Shown here: in pieces, positions 43,784 through 53,613 of the stretch
Position numbering within the stretch: the stretch's first letter is position 1
How the letters are laid out: every line of letters begins with the position of its first letter
NCBI RefSeq assembly: GCF_039830145.1
Contig: NZ_CP156082.1
Coordinates: forward strand, 576,001-640,000
DNA: 64,000 nucleotides
Source of the DNA: Croceibacterium sp. TMG7-5b_MA50
GTDB lineage: Bacteria > Pseudomonadota > Alphaproteobacteria > Sphingomonadales > Sphingomonadaceae
Direction of reading: 5' to 3'
Translations under genes and position numbers: made by a program
Notes under the pieces: model-generated
Told to the model about the DNA's origin: nothing
Database searches by the model: none
What the model saw: the letters and a program-made list of their open reading frames with translations, nothing else

Positions 43784-46233
43784 GCGGCGGGGCCGACCCG
43801 TGGGCCGGACCGGGTATCGTGGCGTGGGCCGCGGTGCTGCTGGCCTGTGCGGCGAGTGCGACGTTGCTTCATTATGTGACCGGCAGCCTGACCCTGGCGG
43901 CGGCTTATGCGGGCGGCGTGCTGGCACTCGGCACCGTGGCTCTGGTGCTGCTCCATCGCCGGCTGGCTCAACCCGCTTCGGGTGAGGTGCTGCTGCCCGA
44001 CTGGTCCGTGACGGCCGGCGTGCTGGAGGCGCAGGGCGCCACCAGCGGGGTGGCGCTGGCGGTGACCGACCGCGCCAACCGCCTGGTCTGCGCCAACAGC
44101 GTCTACGCCGCCGCATTCGGCGCGACCCTCGCGCCCACCCGGCTGCCTGGGGAGGAGGCGGCGACGGAGGTTCTGGTATCCGCGACCCGTGCGGCCTGGC
44201 GTGACGGCGTCGGCGGCCCCGTCGCGGTTACGGGGCGCAAAGGGTCCGCCTGGCAGGTCGACGTGTCGCGTGCCGGCAGCGGTGAGGATCACCTCGTTTG
44301 GTGCTTCCGCCCGACACCGGTGCAAGCCCCGGTCGAGGTGTTGGCGGGCCACTTGCCAGGCGTCTTGGGCGAGGTGCTGTCGGCCGGTGGGGTCGAGGCG
44401 GCACTGGTGGCGGGCGACGGAACCCTGAAGGTGGCGGCGCCCGGCTTCGCGCGGCGTGCGGCGGGTGATGCGGTGGCAAGTCTCGCCGGGCAGGATCTCG
44501 CCTCCCTGCTACGTACCGACGAACGTGAGCGGGTGTACTTCGCCCGCGAGGGGCAGGCTGGCCCGGCGCAGGCGATGCTGACCGTGCCGCTGGCGGACGA
44601 GGATGGCGCGTTGGTGCTGCTGATCGATCCGGCCGCGCATCTCGCCGGCTGGAGCGCGGAGGCACCGGGGCAGGCGACGCAGTTGCAGGCGATCCTGTCC
44701 GCGCTGCCGCTGGGGCTGGCGCTGGCGGATCGCGAAGGGCGCCTGCTGTTTGCCAATCCAGCTTTCCGGCGGGCGGCGCGGATCGAGGATCAGCCGCTGC
44801 CGAGCTATCCCACGGATCTGGTGATCCGGCAGGACCGGGCGGAGCTGTCGGCGGCCGTCCGCAGCCATGCGCAAGGTGCCGCACGCGGTTCCGAGGTGAC
44901 CGTGCGGTTGCGTGCCGGAATGGAGGAGCCGGTGACGCTCGGCCTGGCAGGCGTGCGCGGGCTGGGAGAGGCGGCGGTGCTGCTGTCGCTGATTGACAGC
45001 ACCGAGCAGAGCCGGCTGAAACGGCAGGTCGCGCAGGCCAGCAAGATGCAGGCGATCGGGCAATTGGCCGGTGGCGTGGCCCACGATTTCAACAATGTGC
45101 TGACCAGCATCATCGGCCAGTGCGACCTGATGCTGATGCGGCACCTGCCGGGCGACAGCGATTATGGCGAGATTCAGCAGATCAAGGCCGATGCCAATCG
45201 CGCTGCCAGCCTGACGCGGCAATTGCTGGCATTCTCCCGCCAGCAGACCTTGCAGCCGCAGGTGCTGCAACTGCCGGATGTGCTGGCGGAGGTCAGCCAG
45301 CTTCTGCGCCGCCTGCTTGGCGCACACATCACGCTTGACGTCAGGCATGATCGGGATCTGGGACTGATACGCGCCGATCCGCGCCAGCTGGAACAGGTGA
45401 TCGTGAACCTGGCGGTCAATGCGCGCGACGCGATCCAGGCGAAGCGCGGCGATCATGCGCGCGGCACGCTGAGCTTTTCGACACGCCGCATCGGGGCAGC
45501 CGATGTCGCGCGGATGGACAACCAGATCCTGCCACCGGGCGAATACACCGCGCTGATCGCGGAAGATGATGGCGGCGGCATTCCCGAGCAATTGCTCGCC
45601 AAGATCTTCGAGCCGTTCTTCACCACCAAGGAGCAGGGCAAGGGCACCGGCCTGGGCCTCTCCACCGTGTATGGCATCGTGAAGCAGTCGGGCGGGTTCA
45701 TCTTCGCCGACAATGTGCCCGGTTCTGGCGCCCCCGGGACGCTGGTCCGCGGTGCGCGCTTCACCATCTTCTTGCCCGTCCATCATCCCACTGCGGAGGA
45801 GGCGGAACGGCTGTCCGCACCACCGGCGGAGCCGGAGCCTGTGCCCGAATGGCACGGCACCGCCCGCATCCTGCTGGTGGAGGACGAGGACATGGTGCGG
45901 ATGGTGGCAGAGCGTGCGCTGCTGCAGAAGGGGCACGAGGTCGTCACGGCAGCCGATGGCGAGGAAGGATTGGAGGCACTGCGCGGTGCGCTCGCCGCCG
46001 GGCAGCGCTTCGATCTGGTGGTAAGCGATGTGGTGATGCCGGTGATGGACGGACCGGCCATGGTCCGCACCATGCGCACGCTGGTGCCCGACATGCCTGT
46101 GCTGTTCATGTCGGGCTATGCCGAGGCGCAGCTGCGCGAGCAGATCGACGTCGCCAACATGCATTTCCTGGCCAAGCCGTTCAACGTTTCGCAGATCGCC
46201 GCCATGGTGCAGAACATCGTCGCGACGCGCTGA
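43780..46233 (+). CDS. cckA: Hybrid histidine kinase CckA
   Basis: This is an 817-residue cell-cycle kinase. Two N-terminal transmembrane helices (about residues 8-30 and 34-55) are followed by PAS-like regions, and the H-box GGVAHDFNNVLTSI carries the phosphorylated histidine near residue 436. The ATPase shows NLAVNARDAI, EDDGGGIP and GTGLGLSTVYGIV. A receiver domain with its aspartate in VVSDVVMPVMDGP (about residue 750) ends the protein. In Caulobacter it feeds CtrA and CpdR through ChpT. Start GTG 43780 overlaps the DUF2062 gene. Protein before that point is from another frame context and ignored. Confidence 0.94.
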   Translation: MSGGADPWAGPGIVAWAAVLLACAASATLLHYVTGSLTLAAAYAGGVLALGTVALVLLHRRLAQPASGEVLLPDWSVTAGVLEAQGATSGVALAVTDRANRLVCANSVYAAAFGATLAPTRLPGEEAATEVLVSATRAAWRDGVGGPVAVTGRKGSAWQVDVSRAGSGEDHLVWCFRPTPVQAPVEVLAGHLPGVLGEVLSAGGVEAALVAGDGTLKVAAPGFARRAAGDAVASLAGQDLASLLRTDERERVYFAREGQAGPAQAMLTVPLADEDGALVLLIDPAAHLAGWSAEAPGQATQLQAILSALPLGLALADREGRLLFANPAFRRAARIEDQPLPSYPTDLVIRQDRAELSAAVRSHAQGAARGSEVTVRLRAGMEEPVTLGLAGVRGLGEAAVLLSLIDSTEQSRLKRQVAQASKMQAIGQLAGGVAHDFNNVLTSIIGQCDLMLMRHLPGDSDYGEIQQIKADANRAASLTRQLLAFSRQQTLQPQVLQLPDVLAEVSQLLRRLLGAHITLDVRHDRDLGLIRADPRQLEQVIVNLAVNARDAIQAKRGDHARGTLSFSTRRIGAADVARMDNQILPPGEYTALIAEDDGGGIPEQLLAKIFEPFFTTKEQGKGTGLGLSTVYGIVKQSGGFIFADNVPGSGAPGTLVRGARFTIFLPVHHPTAEEAERLSAPPAEPEPVPEWHGTARILLVEDEDMVRMVAERALLQKGHEVVTAADGEEGLEALRGALAAGQRFDLVVSDVVMPVMDGPAMVRTMRTLVPDMPVLFMSGYAEAQLREQIDVANMHFLAKPFNVSQIAAMVQNIVATR

Positions 46234-46272
46234 TTCGGCTTGGGAGGCCGGCGCCGCGATGGAGGGTGCCGG

Positions 46273-47775
46273 ATGCGTGGATCGATGCTGGCGATTGCGG
46301 TCGCTCTCCTGCTGAATGGCGCGGCGACTTGGGCGCAGGATGCGGCCTCACCGCTCGGCGCCAGCGCACAGGGTGATGTTTCCGTCACCATCTACAACGA
46401 CGACCAGGCACTGGTGCAGGACGTTCGCCGCCTCGCCATTCCGCAGGGGCGCAGCACGGTGCTGCTGCCGGACGTTTCGGCCCGCATCCGGCCGGAGACC
46501 TTGGGCTTCGCCGCGCCGGACGCCGGCATCGTGGAGCAGAATTTCGACTTCGACCTGCTGACGCCGAGCAGCCTGATGGACAAGGCGATCGGGCGCACGG
46601 TGACGCTCGTCCGGACCAATCCCGCCACGGGGCGCGAAGTGCGCGAGCAGGCGACCGTGCTGTCTACGGCCGGCGGCGTGGTGGTGCGCATCGGCGACCG
46701 GGTGGAGGTGCTGCGCGACGATGGCCTTCCCGTGAGGGTCGTGTTCGACGAGGTGCCGCCGAACCTGCGGGCGAGGCCGACCCTGTCCGTCACCGTCGAC
46801 AGCACCGCCGCCGGCACACGCCCGGTGGCCATCCGCTATCTGACCAGCGGCCTGTCGTGGAATGCGGATTACGTCGCTCTGTTCGACGAGGCCGCCGGCA
46901 CCATGGCGCTGCAAGGCTGGGTGACGCTGAACAACCAAACCGGTACGACCTTCACCAATGCCCGCACGCTGCTGGTAGCGGGGTCGGCGGGTGAGGCACG
47001 GGCGAGCCATGGCCCCCGGCGTCCGGCTGCCGTGCCGTTCCAGCCCGGCACCGACAGCTCCACGCGTGAGCAATTGGGCGACTACTACCTCTACCCCTTG
47101 GCGCAGCCGACCACCATCGCCAACAACCAGACCAAGCAGGTCAGTTTCCTGGATGTGCAGGGCGTTCCCGCTCAGCGCGTCTATGCGCGCGAGGTTTCGT
47201 GGCTGCAGAGTGATCCCGAGCCGTTCAACGTCACCAGCCTGATCCGCTTCGACACGGGGAGTGCGGGCACTGCCGGGCTCGGCGATGCGCTGCCTGCCGG
47301 GACGGTGCGCTTCTACCAGCGGGATCAGGCGGGCAATCCGCAGTTCATTGGCGAGGATGCTGTGCAGCATACGCCTGCCGGCAGCCAGCTTGGCCTGACC
47401 ACGGGCGCCGCGTTCGACATCAGCGTGCAGGCGGAGGTGACGGGACGGGAGCGGATCTCCTCCGACGAGTACGAGGCCAGCGCCCGCTACCGCGTGACGC
47501 AGGGCGACGGCGCCACCACGACCGCCACGGTGGAGCAGGCGGTGGAGTACTGGCGCACCACCATGCGCTACACGCTGACCAATGCGCGCAGTCAGCCGGT
47601 GGAGGTCGATCTGGTGCAGAGCGGCCTTTCGAATGGATGGTGGCGGAGCGATACGCGCGTGGTGAACGAGAGTGTCGCCGGTCGGCAGCTTGACACGGAT
47701 CGGCGGCTGTTCCGGGTGCCGGTGCCGGCCAATGGCCGGACCGAGGTGACCGTGACCTACGAAACCCGCTACTGA
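46273..47775 (+). CDS. Secreted DUF4139-domain protein, first of two paralogues
   Basis: This is a 500-residue protein with a signal peptide (residues 1-20, ending TWAQ). Beta-rich DUF4139 covers roughly residues 180-500, with the typical ISYLTSGLSWNADYVALF-like block (RYLTSGLSWNADYVALFDE) and a GWVTLNNQTGTTF strand. Function is unknown; homologous domains occur in secreted mucoidy-inhibitor-like proteins. GGAGGG precedes ATG 46273. The second paralogue starts 23 bp downstream, so they are cotranscribed. Confidence 0.85.
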   Translation: MRGSMLAIAVALLLNGAATWAQDAASPLGASAQGDVSVTIYNDDQALVQDVRRLAIPQGRSTVLLPDVSARIRPETLGFAAPDAGIVEQNFDFDLLTPSSLMDKAIGRTVTLVRTNPATGREVREQATVLSTAGGVVVRIGDRVEVLRDDGLPVRVVFDEVPPNLRARPTLSVTVDSTAAGTRPVAIRYLTSGLSWNADYVALFDEAAGTMALQGWVTLNNQTGTTFTNARTLLVAGSAGEARASHGPRRPAAVPFQPGTDSSTREQLGDYYLYPLAQPTTIANNQTKQVSFLDVQGVPAQRVYAREVSWLQSDPEPFNVTSLIRFDTGSAGTAGLGDALPAGTVRFYQRDQAGNPQFIGEDAVQHTPAGSQLGLTTGAAFDISVQAEVTGRERISSDEYEASARYRVTQGDGATTTATVEQAVEYWRTTMRYTLTNARSQPVEVDLVQSGLSNGWWRSDTRVVNESVAGRQLDTDRRLFRVPVPANGRTEVTVTYETRY

Positions 47776-47798
47776 GCAGGCGGGCAGGGAGGCACCCG

Positions 47799-49400
47799 AT
47801 GCGGGCGCTTATCGCCGGATCGTTTGCAATGCTGCTGGCGGTGCCCGCTGCTGCGCAGGATATGGTCGATGCGTCGGCACCGCTGGCGCGTTCGATTACG
47901 ATCTATCGGGACCCGAATCGCGGCCCGGCGGAAACGCTGAACCGTGATTGGCCGCAAGGCTTCGCCATGATCGGCGAACGACGGGAGGTGACCTTGCCGC
48001 CCGGCCGCTCCACCATCCGCTTCTCCGGCGTGGCGGAAGGCATGGTGGCGGTGAGTGCCATCCTCACAGGATTGCCGGGCGGTCCGGTGGAGCAGAACCG
48101 CGATGCCGACCTGTTGAGCCCCGCGGCCTTGGTAGACGGCACGCTGGGCAATCGCGTGACGCTGACCCGCACCGATCCGGCCAGCGGACAGGAGCGGGCG
48201 GAGCCGGCGATCGTGCGCACGCGTGCCGACGGCGGCCTGGTATTGCAGACAGCGGAGGGTTTCGAAGCCGTCCGCTGTTCCGGTCTGCCCGACCGCCTGA
48301 CATTCGCCGCCGTGCCGGACGGGCTCTCGCCACAGCCCGTGTTCTCGACCGATGTGACCGTCGCTGAAGCGGGGACGTTCACTGTGGAACTGACCTATCT
48401 GAGTTGGGGCTTCGACTGGCAGGCGCACCATGTCGCGACCTTGCGGGATGCGACCGCGCAGACAGGGCAACCAGGCGCTTTGGCGCTGGACCTGACCAGT
48501 TGGCTGACGCTGTTGAACGACAATGGCCAGACCTTCGGCGATGCCCAACTGCTGGTCGTGGCAGGGACGCTGAACATCGTCAGCGACTTCCGCAGTCTGG
48601 TCCGCCCGCCTCGCGCGCGGCCACTCGAATTGACCTGCTACCCGCTGGGGAGCACGGCGGCAGGCTCCGCGATTGCGGACGATATCGGTGCATTCCCGCC
48701 GATGAGTGTGGCGATGGCACCCCCACCGCCTCCGCCACCGCCCCCACCCCCGCCGGCACCGGAGATGGCCGACATCGTCGTCACCGGCGCGCGGGTCGCC
48801 ATGCAGGCGGAGGAAGAGGAACTGGGCGCCTTGCGCCTGTTCCGGGTGCCCGAGCCGGTAACAGTATCCGCCAAGGGTCAGAAACAGATCGCCTTCCTTC
48901 AGCGGGCGGGCGTCATGGCAGCGCTGACCTATCAGGGGACATGCCTGCCGGGCTACGAAACGGATGACGCGAGGGCGCTATCCATTCGGCTGGAAACGGT
49001 GAACGATGCCGATCATGGGCTGGCTGCGGCGTTGCCTGCAGGCGGGCTGACCCTGTTCGAGCCATCCGCGTATGGCGATCTGCTCGTTGGCGAGGAGACC
49101 CTGCCTGATCGCGCCTCCGGCCAGCGAGTGGAACTCTCGCTAGCGGATAGTGGGCAGGTTTTCCTGACCTGTCGCAGCGTGCGCGCCGGCCGTCGCAATC
49201 AGCGGATGGAGGCGGTCGTGACCAATGCCGGGCAGGGGCCGGCCTCCGTCCGCTTGCAGGTCTATGCGCCGCAGCTCGGCCAGGTAAGCGGCTTGCGTGA
49301 TCTCGCGCTACGCGATGGGATGAATGTGGTGGAGATCGTGGTGCCGGCCGGTAGCAGCAAGGCGCTGCAATGGACGCTGCGCCCTACGGTCGCCGAATAG
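47799..49400 (+). CDS. Secreted DUF4139-like paralogue with proline run and TonB-box-like motif
   Basis: This is a 533-residue protein with a signal peptide (residues 1-19, ending AAAQ). Its overall order matches the preceding paralogue: [15 protein letters not shown] near the start, [16 protein letters not shown] and [16 protein letters not shown] in the middle. It carries an insertion with about 12 consecutive prolines (near residues 308-320), followed by [10 protein letters not shown] (near 323-332). DIVVTG is the form of TonB box found at the N-terminus of sphingomonad TonB-dependent receptors. The meaning in this family is unknown. Its stop lies 10 bp before the recA SOS box. Confidence 0.82.
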   Translation: MRALIAGSFAMLLAVPAAAQDMVDASAPLARSITIYRDPNRGPAETLNRDWPQGFAMIGERREVTLPPGRSTIRFSGVAEGMVAVSAILTGLPGGPVEQNRDADLLSPAALVDGTLGNRVTLTRTDPASGQERAEPAIVRTRADGGLVLQTAEGFEAVRCSGLPDRLTFAAVPDGLSPQPVFSTDVTVAEAGTFTVELTYLSWGFDWQAHHVATLRDATAQTGQPGALALDLTSWLTLLNDNGQTFGDAQLLVVAGTLNIVSDFRSLVRPPRARPLELTCYPLGSTAAGSAIADDIGAFPPMSVAMAPPPPPPPPPPPPAPEMADIVVTGARVAMQAEEEELGALRLFRVPEPVTVSAKGQKQIAFLQRAGVMAALTYQGTCLPGYETDDARALSIRLETVNDADHGLAAALPAGGLTLFEPSAYGDLLVGEETLPDRASGQRVELSLADSGQVFLTCRSVRAGRRNQRMEAVVTNAGQGPASVRLQVYAPQLGQVSGLRDLALRDGMNVVEIVVPAGSSKALQWTLRPTVAE

Positions 49401-49410
49401 GAAATCATCT

Positions 49411-49425
49411 GTTCGCCTCTTGTTC
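49411..49425. promoter_or_regulatory. LexA (SOS) box of recA
   Basis: GTTC-N7-GTTC (49411-49414 and 49422-49425) reads GAAC-N7-GAAC on the other strand, the known alphaproteobacterial LexA operator. It lies 92 bp upstream of the recA start, where LexA would block the promoter. It overlaps a perfect palindrome, TTGTTCC-AAT-GGAACAA (49420-49436), that may be a second site. Confidence 0.85.
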
Positions 49426-49516
49426 CAATGGAACAAACGGAATACATGGTGCGAAACATCCACAACACCGTGCGCAAGAGGGCTTGCCACGACGGGGTGT
49501 TCTGACGGAGGCACTG

Positions 49517-50581
49517 ATGGCGGCAGAACTGAAGCTGGTCGAGAAGGACAAGAACGTGGACCGTCAGAAGGCATTGGATGCGGCGCTCGCCCAGATTGAT
49601 CGGGCGTTCGGCAAGGGTTCGGCGATGAAGCTGGGCTCCAAGGAAGCGATGCAGGTGGAGGCGATCTCCACCGGGTCGCTCGGCCTCGACATCGCGCTGG
49701 GCGTCGGCGGCCTGCCGCGCGGCCGTGTGATCGAGATCTACGGCCCGGAAAGCTCGGGCAAGACGACGCTGGCGCTGCATACCATCGCCGAAGCGCAGAA
49801 GACTGGCGGCACCGCCGCCTTCGTCGATGCGGAACATGCGCTCGACCCGGTCTATGCCAAGAAGCTGGGCGTGGATATTGACGAGTTGATCGTGTCGCAG
49901 CCCGACACGGGTGAGCAGGCGCTGGAGATCGTCGATACGCTGGTCCGGTCCAACGCCATCGACGTGCTGGTGGTGGACTCGGTAGCGGCGCTGGTGCCGC
50001 GGGCGGAGATCGAGGGCGAGATGGGCGACAGCCATGTCGGCCTTCAGGCGCGCCTGATGTCGCAATCGCTGCGCAAGCTGACCGGCTCCATCAGTCGCAG
50101 CCGCTGCATGGTGATCTTCATCAACCAGCTGCGCATGAAGATCGGCGTCATGTACGGCAATCCGGAGACGACGACGGGTGGCAACGCGCTGAAGTTCTAC
50201 GCCTCTGTCCGGCTCGACATCCGTCGTACCGGACAGATCAAGGACCGGGACGAGATCGTCGGCAACGCGACGCGCGTGAAGGTCGTGAAGAACAAGGTCG
50301 CGCCGCCGTTCAAGCAGGTCGAATTCGACATCATGTACGGCGAGGGCGTGTCCAAGATCGGCGAGATCCTGGATCTGGGCGTCAAGGCGGGACTGGTGGA
50401 GAAATCCGGTAGCTGGTTCTCCTATGACAGCGTGCGGATCGGGCAGGGGCGGGAAAACGCCAAGACCTTCCTGCGCGAAAATCCGGAGATGCGGGACCGG
50501 CTGGAGGCGGCGATCCGTGGCCGGACCGATCAGGTTTCCGAAGAGATGATGACCGGCCCCGACGCGGATGACGAGTTCTAA
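49517..50581 (+). CDS. recA: Recombinase RecA
   Basis: This 354-residue ATPase forms filaments on single-stranded DNA, drives homologous recombination and activates LexA self-cleavage. Walker [10 protein letters not shown] is at residues 76-84, and [20 protein letters not shown] carries Walker B. The DNA-binding loops [20 protein letters not shown] and the C-terminal acidic tail DADDEF are present. ATG 49517 is preceded by GGAGGC. Reading frame upstream of it has no similarity. The SOS box in front and alaS behind are the usual setting. Confidence 0.98.
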   Translation: MAAELKLVEKDKNVDRQKALDAALAQIDRAFGKGSAMKLGSKEAMQVEAISTGSLGLDIALGVGGLPRGRVIEIYGPESSGKTTLALHTIAEAQKTGGTAAFVDAEHALDPVYAKKLGVDIDELIVSQPDTGEQALEIVDTLVRSNAIDVLVVDSVAALVPRAEIEGEMGDSHVGLQARLMSQSLRKLTGSISRSRCMVIFINQLRMKIGVMYGNPETTTGGNALKFYASVRLDIRRTGQIKDRDEIVGNATRVKVVKNKVAPPFKQVEFDIMYGEGVSKIGEILDLGVKAGLVEKSGSWFSYDSVRIGQGRENAKTFLRENPEMRDRLEAAIRGRTDQVSEEMMTGPDADDEF

Positions 50582-50656
50582 CAGCAGCGGCCGCGCGGCA
50601 GGCGGGATTGATCCCGCTTGCCGCGGGCCATCCCGCCGCCTAATCCGGGCAGCGCA

Positions 50657-53332
50657 ATGACCGCTACCAACGACATCCGCCGCACCTTCCTCGATTTCTT
50701 CGGCCGGCACGATCACCGCATCGTGCCGTCGGCCCCGCTGGTGCCGTACAACGATCCCAGCCTGATGTTCGTGAACGCGGGCATGGTGCCGTTCAAGAAC
50801 GTGTTCACCGGTCTGGAGACGCCGCCCGCACCGCGTGCGACCTCCTCCCAGAAGTGTGTTCGTGCCGGGGGCAAGCACAACGACCTCGACAATGTCGGCT
50901 ACACCGCCCGGCATCTGACCCTGTTCGAGATGCTGGGCAATTTCAGCTTCGGCGATTACTTCAAGGAACAGGCGATCGAGCATGCCTGGACCCTGGTAAC
51001 GCGCGAACTGGGCCTGGCCGCGGATCGCCTGTGCGTCACCGTGTACCACACCGATGACGAGGCAGCCGACCTGTGGCGACGTATCGCCGGCCTGCCGGAC
51101 GATCGCATCATCCGCATCGCCAGCAAGGACAATTTCTGGGCGATGGGTGCCGATGGCCCCTGTGGGCCCTGTTCCGAAATCTTCTGGGATCATGGTCCGG
51201 AAGTAGCAGGCGGCCCGCCGGGTTCGCCGGACGAGGATGGCGATCGCTTCGTCGAGATCTGGAACCTGGTGTTCATGCAGCATCTGCAGGAGGCGGACCA
51301 GATCGTCGCCGACCTGCCCCGTCCCTCCATAGACACCGGCATGGGGCTGGAGCGGATCGCCGGCGTCCTGCAGGGCGTGCATAACGTGTTCGAGACGGAC
51401 ACTTTCCGAACATTGATCGCCGCCAGCCAGGACGCAGTCGGCGCGCGCGCAGACGACACCACCATCGCCAGTCACCGCGTCATCGCGGATCACCTGCGCT
51501 CCACCAGCTTCCTGCTGGCGGATGGCGTGTTGCCGGCCAATGAAGGCCGCGGTTACGTGCTGCGACGGATCATGCGCCGCGCCATGCGCCACGCGCATCT
51601 GCTGGGTGCGAAGGACCCGCTGATGCATCGCCTGGTGCCGGTGCTGGTTCAGGAGATGGGTGCGGCCTTCCCGGAGCTGCCGCGCGCCCAAGCACTGATT
51701 GCCGAAGTGCTGGAGCGTGAGGAGACGCGGTTCCGCCAGACGCTCGACAAGGGTTTGCGCCTGCTGGACGAGGCGACCACCGGGCTGGGGGATGGCGACA
51801 GCCTGCCGGGTGCGACCGCCTTCAAGCTTTATGACACCTTCGGTTTTCCCTACGACCTGACGGAGGATGCGCTGCGTCCACGCGGTATCGCAGTGGACCG
51901 CGCTGGCTTCGATGCAGCCATGGCCGAGCAGAAGGCTGCCGCCCGCGCCGCGTGGAAGGGCTCGGGCGCTGCCGCTGACAGCGAATTGTGGTTCGACATC
52001 CTGGAGCGGACCGGCGCGACCGAGTTCACCGGCTACACCGCCACCAAGGGCGACGGCCATGTCGTGGCCCTGATCGTTGACGGCGTGGAAGTTGCAGAGG
52101 CGGGGCCCGGTGACGAGGTCATCGTGCTGACCAACCAGACCCCGTTTTATGGCGAGAGCGGCGGGCAGGTGGGCGATAGCGGATCGATCACCGACAATGG
52201 CGATCTGCTGATCGAGATCACCGACACCGCCAAGCCGCTTGGCAAGCTGCACGCCATGCGCGGACGGATCGTCACCGGCACGGTGCGCCGGGACGATACC
52301 GTACACCTGCTGGTGGACGTGACCCGCCGCGATGCGATCCGGGCCAATCACTCCGCCACGCACCTGCTGCATGCGGCTCTGCGCAATCATCTGGGCGATC
52401 ATGTCACGCAGAAGGGATCTCTGGTCGCGCCGGATCGGCTGCGGTTCGATTTTTCGCATCCGCAGCCGCTGACCCCGGCGCAGCTCGCGGCGGTCGAGGC
52501 GGAGGTGAATGCCGAAATCCGCTTTAACGAACCGGTGACCACCCGGCTGATGAGCCCGGATGACGCGATCGCCGCAGGTGCCATGGCGCTGTTCGGTGAG
52601 AAGTATGGCGAGGAAGTGCGGGTGCTTTCCATCGGTCGGGCCGACTGGAACGCCAGCGGGCGCACCTACTCGGTAGAACTGTGTGGCGGAACGCATGTCC
52701 GCGCCACCGGAGACATCGGCCTGTTCCGCGTGATCGGCGAAAGCGCGGTGAGTTCCGGTGTGCGCCGGATCGAGGCACTGACCGGCGAAGGTGCGCGCAA
52801 CTGGGTTGTCGGGCGTGAGGAGGCGTTGAAGAGCATCGCCGCCACGATCAGGGCGACGCCGGAGGAAGCACCGCAACGTATCGTCACCCTGTTGGAGGAG
52901 CGCCGCCGGCTGGAACGCGAACTGGCCGAGACAAGGAAGCAGCTGGCGCTGGGCGGCGGCGGCAAGGCCGGTACGCACGTCGAGGACGAGACGATCGCCG
53001 GCGTGCGATTCTCCGGTCAGGTCATCAAGGGTTTGGAGGCGAAGGAACTGCGCGGCCTGCTGGATCAAGCCAAGCAGCGGATGGGCTCAGGCGTGGCGGT
53101 GATCGTGGCGGTGAATGACGACCGCGCCGCAATTGCCGCTGCCGTGACGGACGATCTTACTGGCCGCTTCGATGCCGTGCGCCTGGTGCGCGCCGGCGTT
53201 GAGGCGCTTGGCGGCAAGGGAGGCGGCGGTCGGGCCGACATGGCTCAGGGTGGCGGGCCAGATGGGACCCGCGCTGCCGAGGCGCTGGACGTGGTGCGCA
53301 ACGCGATGACGCAAGAGGCGGTCGCCGGCTAG
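50657..53332 (+). CDS. alaS: Alanyl-tRNA synthetase
   Basis: This is an 891-residue class II synthetase. The catalytic domain begins with [14 protein letters not shown] and includes [11 protein letters not shown]-like [13 protein letters not shown] and [20 protein letters not shown]. The editing domain has the zinc/hydrolysis motifs [12 protein letters not shown] (about residue 565) and CGGTHV (about residue 675). A C-terminal C-Ala domain with a glycine-rich linker ([15 protein letters not shown]) ends the protein. ATG 50657 gives [15 protein letters not shown], the expected start. It follows recA by 75 bp. Confidence 0.97.
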   Translation: MTATNDIRRTFLDFFGRHDHRIVPSAPLVPYNDPSLMFVNAGMVPFKNVFTGLETPPAPRATSSQKCVRAGGKHNDLDNVGYTARHLTLFEMLGNFSFGDYFKEQAIEHAWTLVTRELGLAADRLCVTVYHTDDEAADLWRRIAGLPDDRIIRIASKDNFWAMGADGPCGPCSEIFWDHGPEVAGGPPGSPDEDGDRFVEIWNLVFMQHLQEADQIVADLPRPSIDTGMGLERIAGVLQGVHNVFETDTFRTLIAASQDAVGARADDTTIASHRVIADHLRSTSFLLADGVLPANEGRGYVLRRIMRRAMRHAHLLGAKDPLMHRLVPVLVQEMGAAFPELPRAQALIAEVLEREETRFRQTLDKGLRLLDEATTGLGDGDSLPGATAFKLYDTFGFPYDLTEDALRPRGIAVDRAGFDAAMAEQKAAARAAWKGSGAAADSELWFDILERTGATEFTGYTATKGDGHVVALIVDGVEVAEAGPGDEVIVLTNQTPFYGESGGQVGDSGSITDNGDLLIEITDTAKPLGKLHAMRGRIVTGTVRRDDTVHLLVDVTRRDAIRANHSATHLLHAALRNHLGDHVTQKGSLVAPDRLRFDFSHPQPLTPAQLAAVEAEVNAEIRFNEPVTTRLMSPDDAIAAGAMALFGEKYGEEVRVLSIGRADWNASGRTYSVELCGGTHVRATGDIGLFRVIGESAVSSGVRRIEALTGEGARNWVVGREEALKSIAATIRATPEEAPQRIVTLLEERRRLERELAETRKQLALGGGGKAGTHVEDETIAGVRFSGQVIKGLEAKELRGLLDQAKQRMGSGVAVIVAVNDDRAAIAAAVTDDLTGRFDAVRLVRAGVEALGGKGGGGRADMAQGGGPDGTRAAEALDVVRNAMTQEAVAG

Positions 53333-53373
53333 AGCATGCCGGGCAGCGCGGGGGCGCCACCCGGCAAGTCCTG

Positions 53374-53547
53374 TCAGCCACGTTGACCGGCTGTTCCCCG
53401 GGTTTCCGGCTCACTGCCGCGCGCCGTGTCCTGCATGTCGCGATCCTGGCGACCGGCACCTACTGAACCGTTGTTCTCGCCCGTCCGCTTGGCGGGGCTG
53501 GTGCCGGAATCGTCTTTCCGTTCGGCCGGATTGCTGGGCTGGCTCAT
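53374..53547 (-). CDS. Small hydrophilic protein of unknown function
   Basis: This is a 57-residue open frame from ATG 53547, beginning MSQPSNPAERKDDSGTSP and ending GQRG. A strong ribosome-binding site, GGAGAG, lies seven bases upstream. It is rich in Gly, Arg, Asp and Asn, with no hydrophobic stretch, and is probably disordered. Codon third positions are mostly G or C, as in real genes here. It converges on alaS and shares the strand of the Kef gene located downstream of nothing else. Similar tiny proteins in sphingomonads are often stress-induced, but no function can be claimed. Confidence 0.55.
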   Translation of the reverse strand: MSQPSNPAERKDDSGTSPAKRTGENNGSVGAGRQDRDMQDTARGSEPETRGTAGQRG

Positions 53548-53613
53548 GGCAGTTCTCTCCTTGTCGTTACAAGGGGATAACGCCCTGATGGCGGCTTGGT
53601 TCAGTGGTCGACG

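Noticed and set aside
49262-53068. 1268-residue minus-strand frame opposite recA and alaS
   Set aside because: It covers two clear housekeeping genes, has no motifs and has antisense-like composition.
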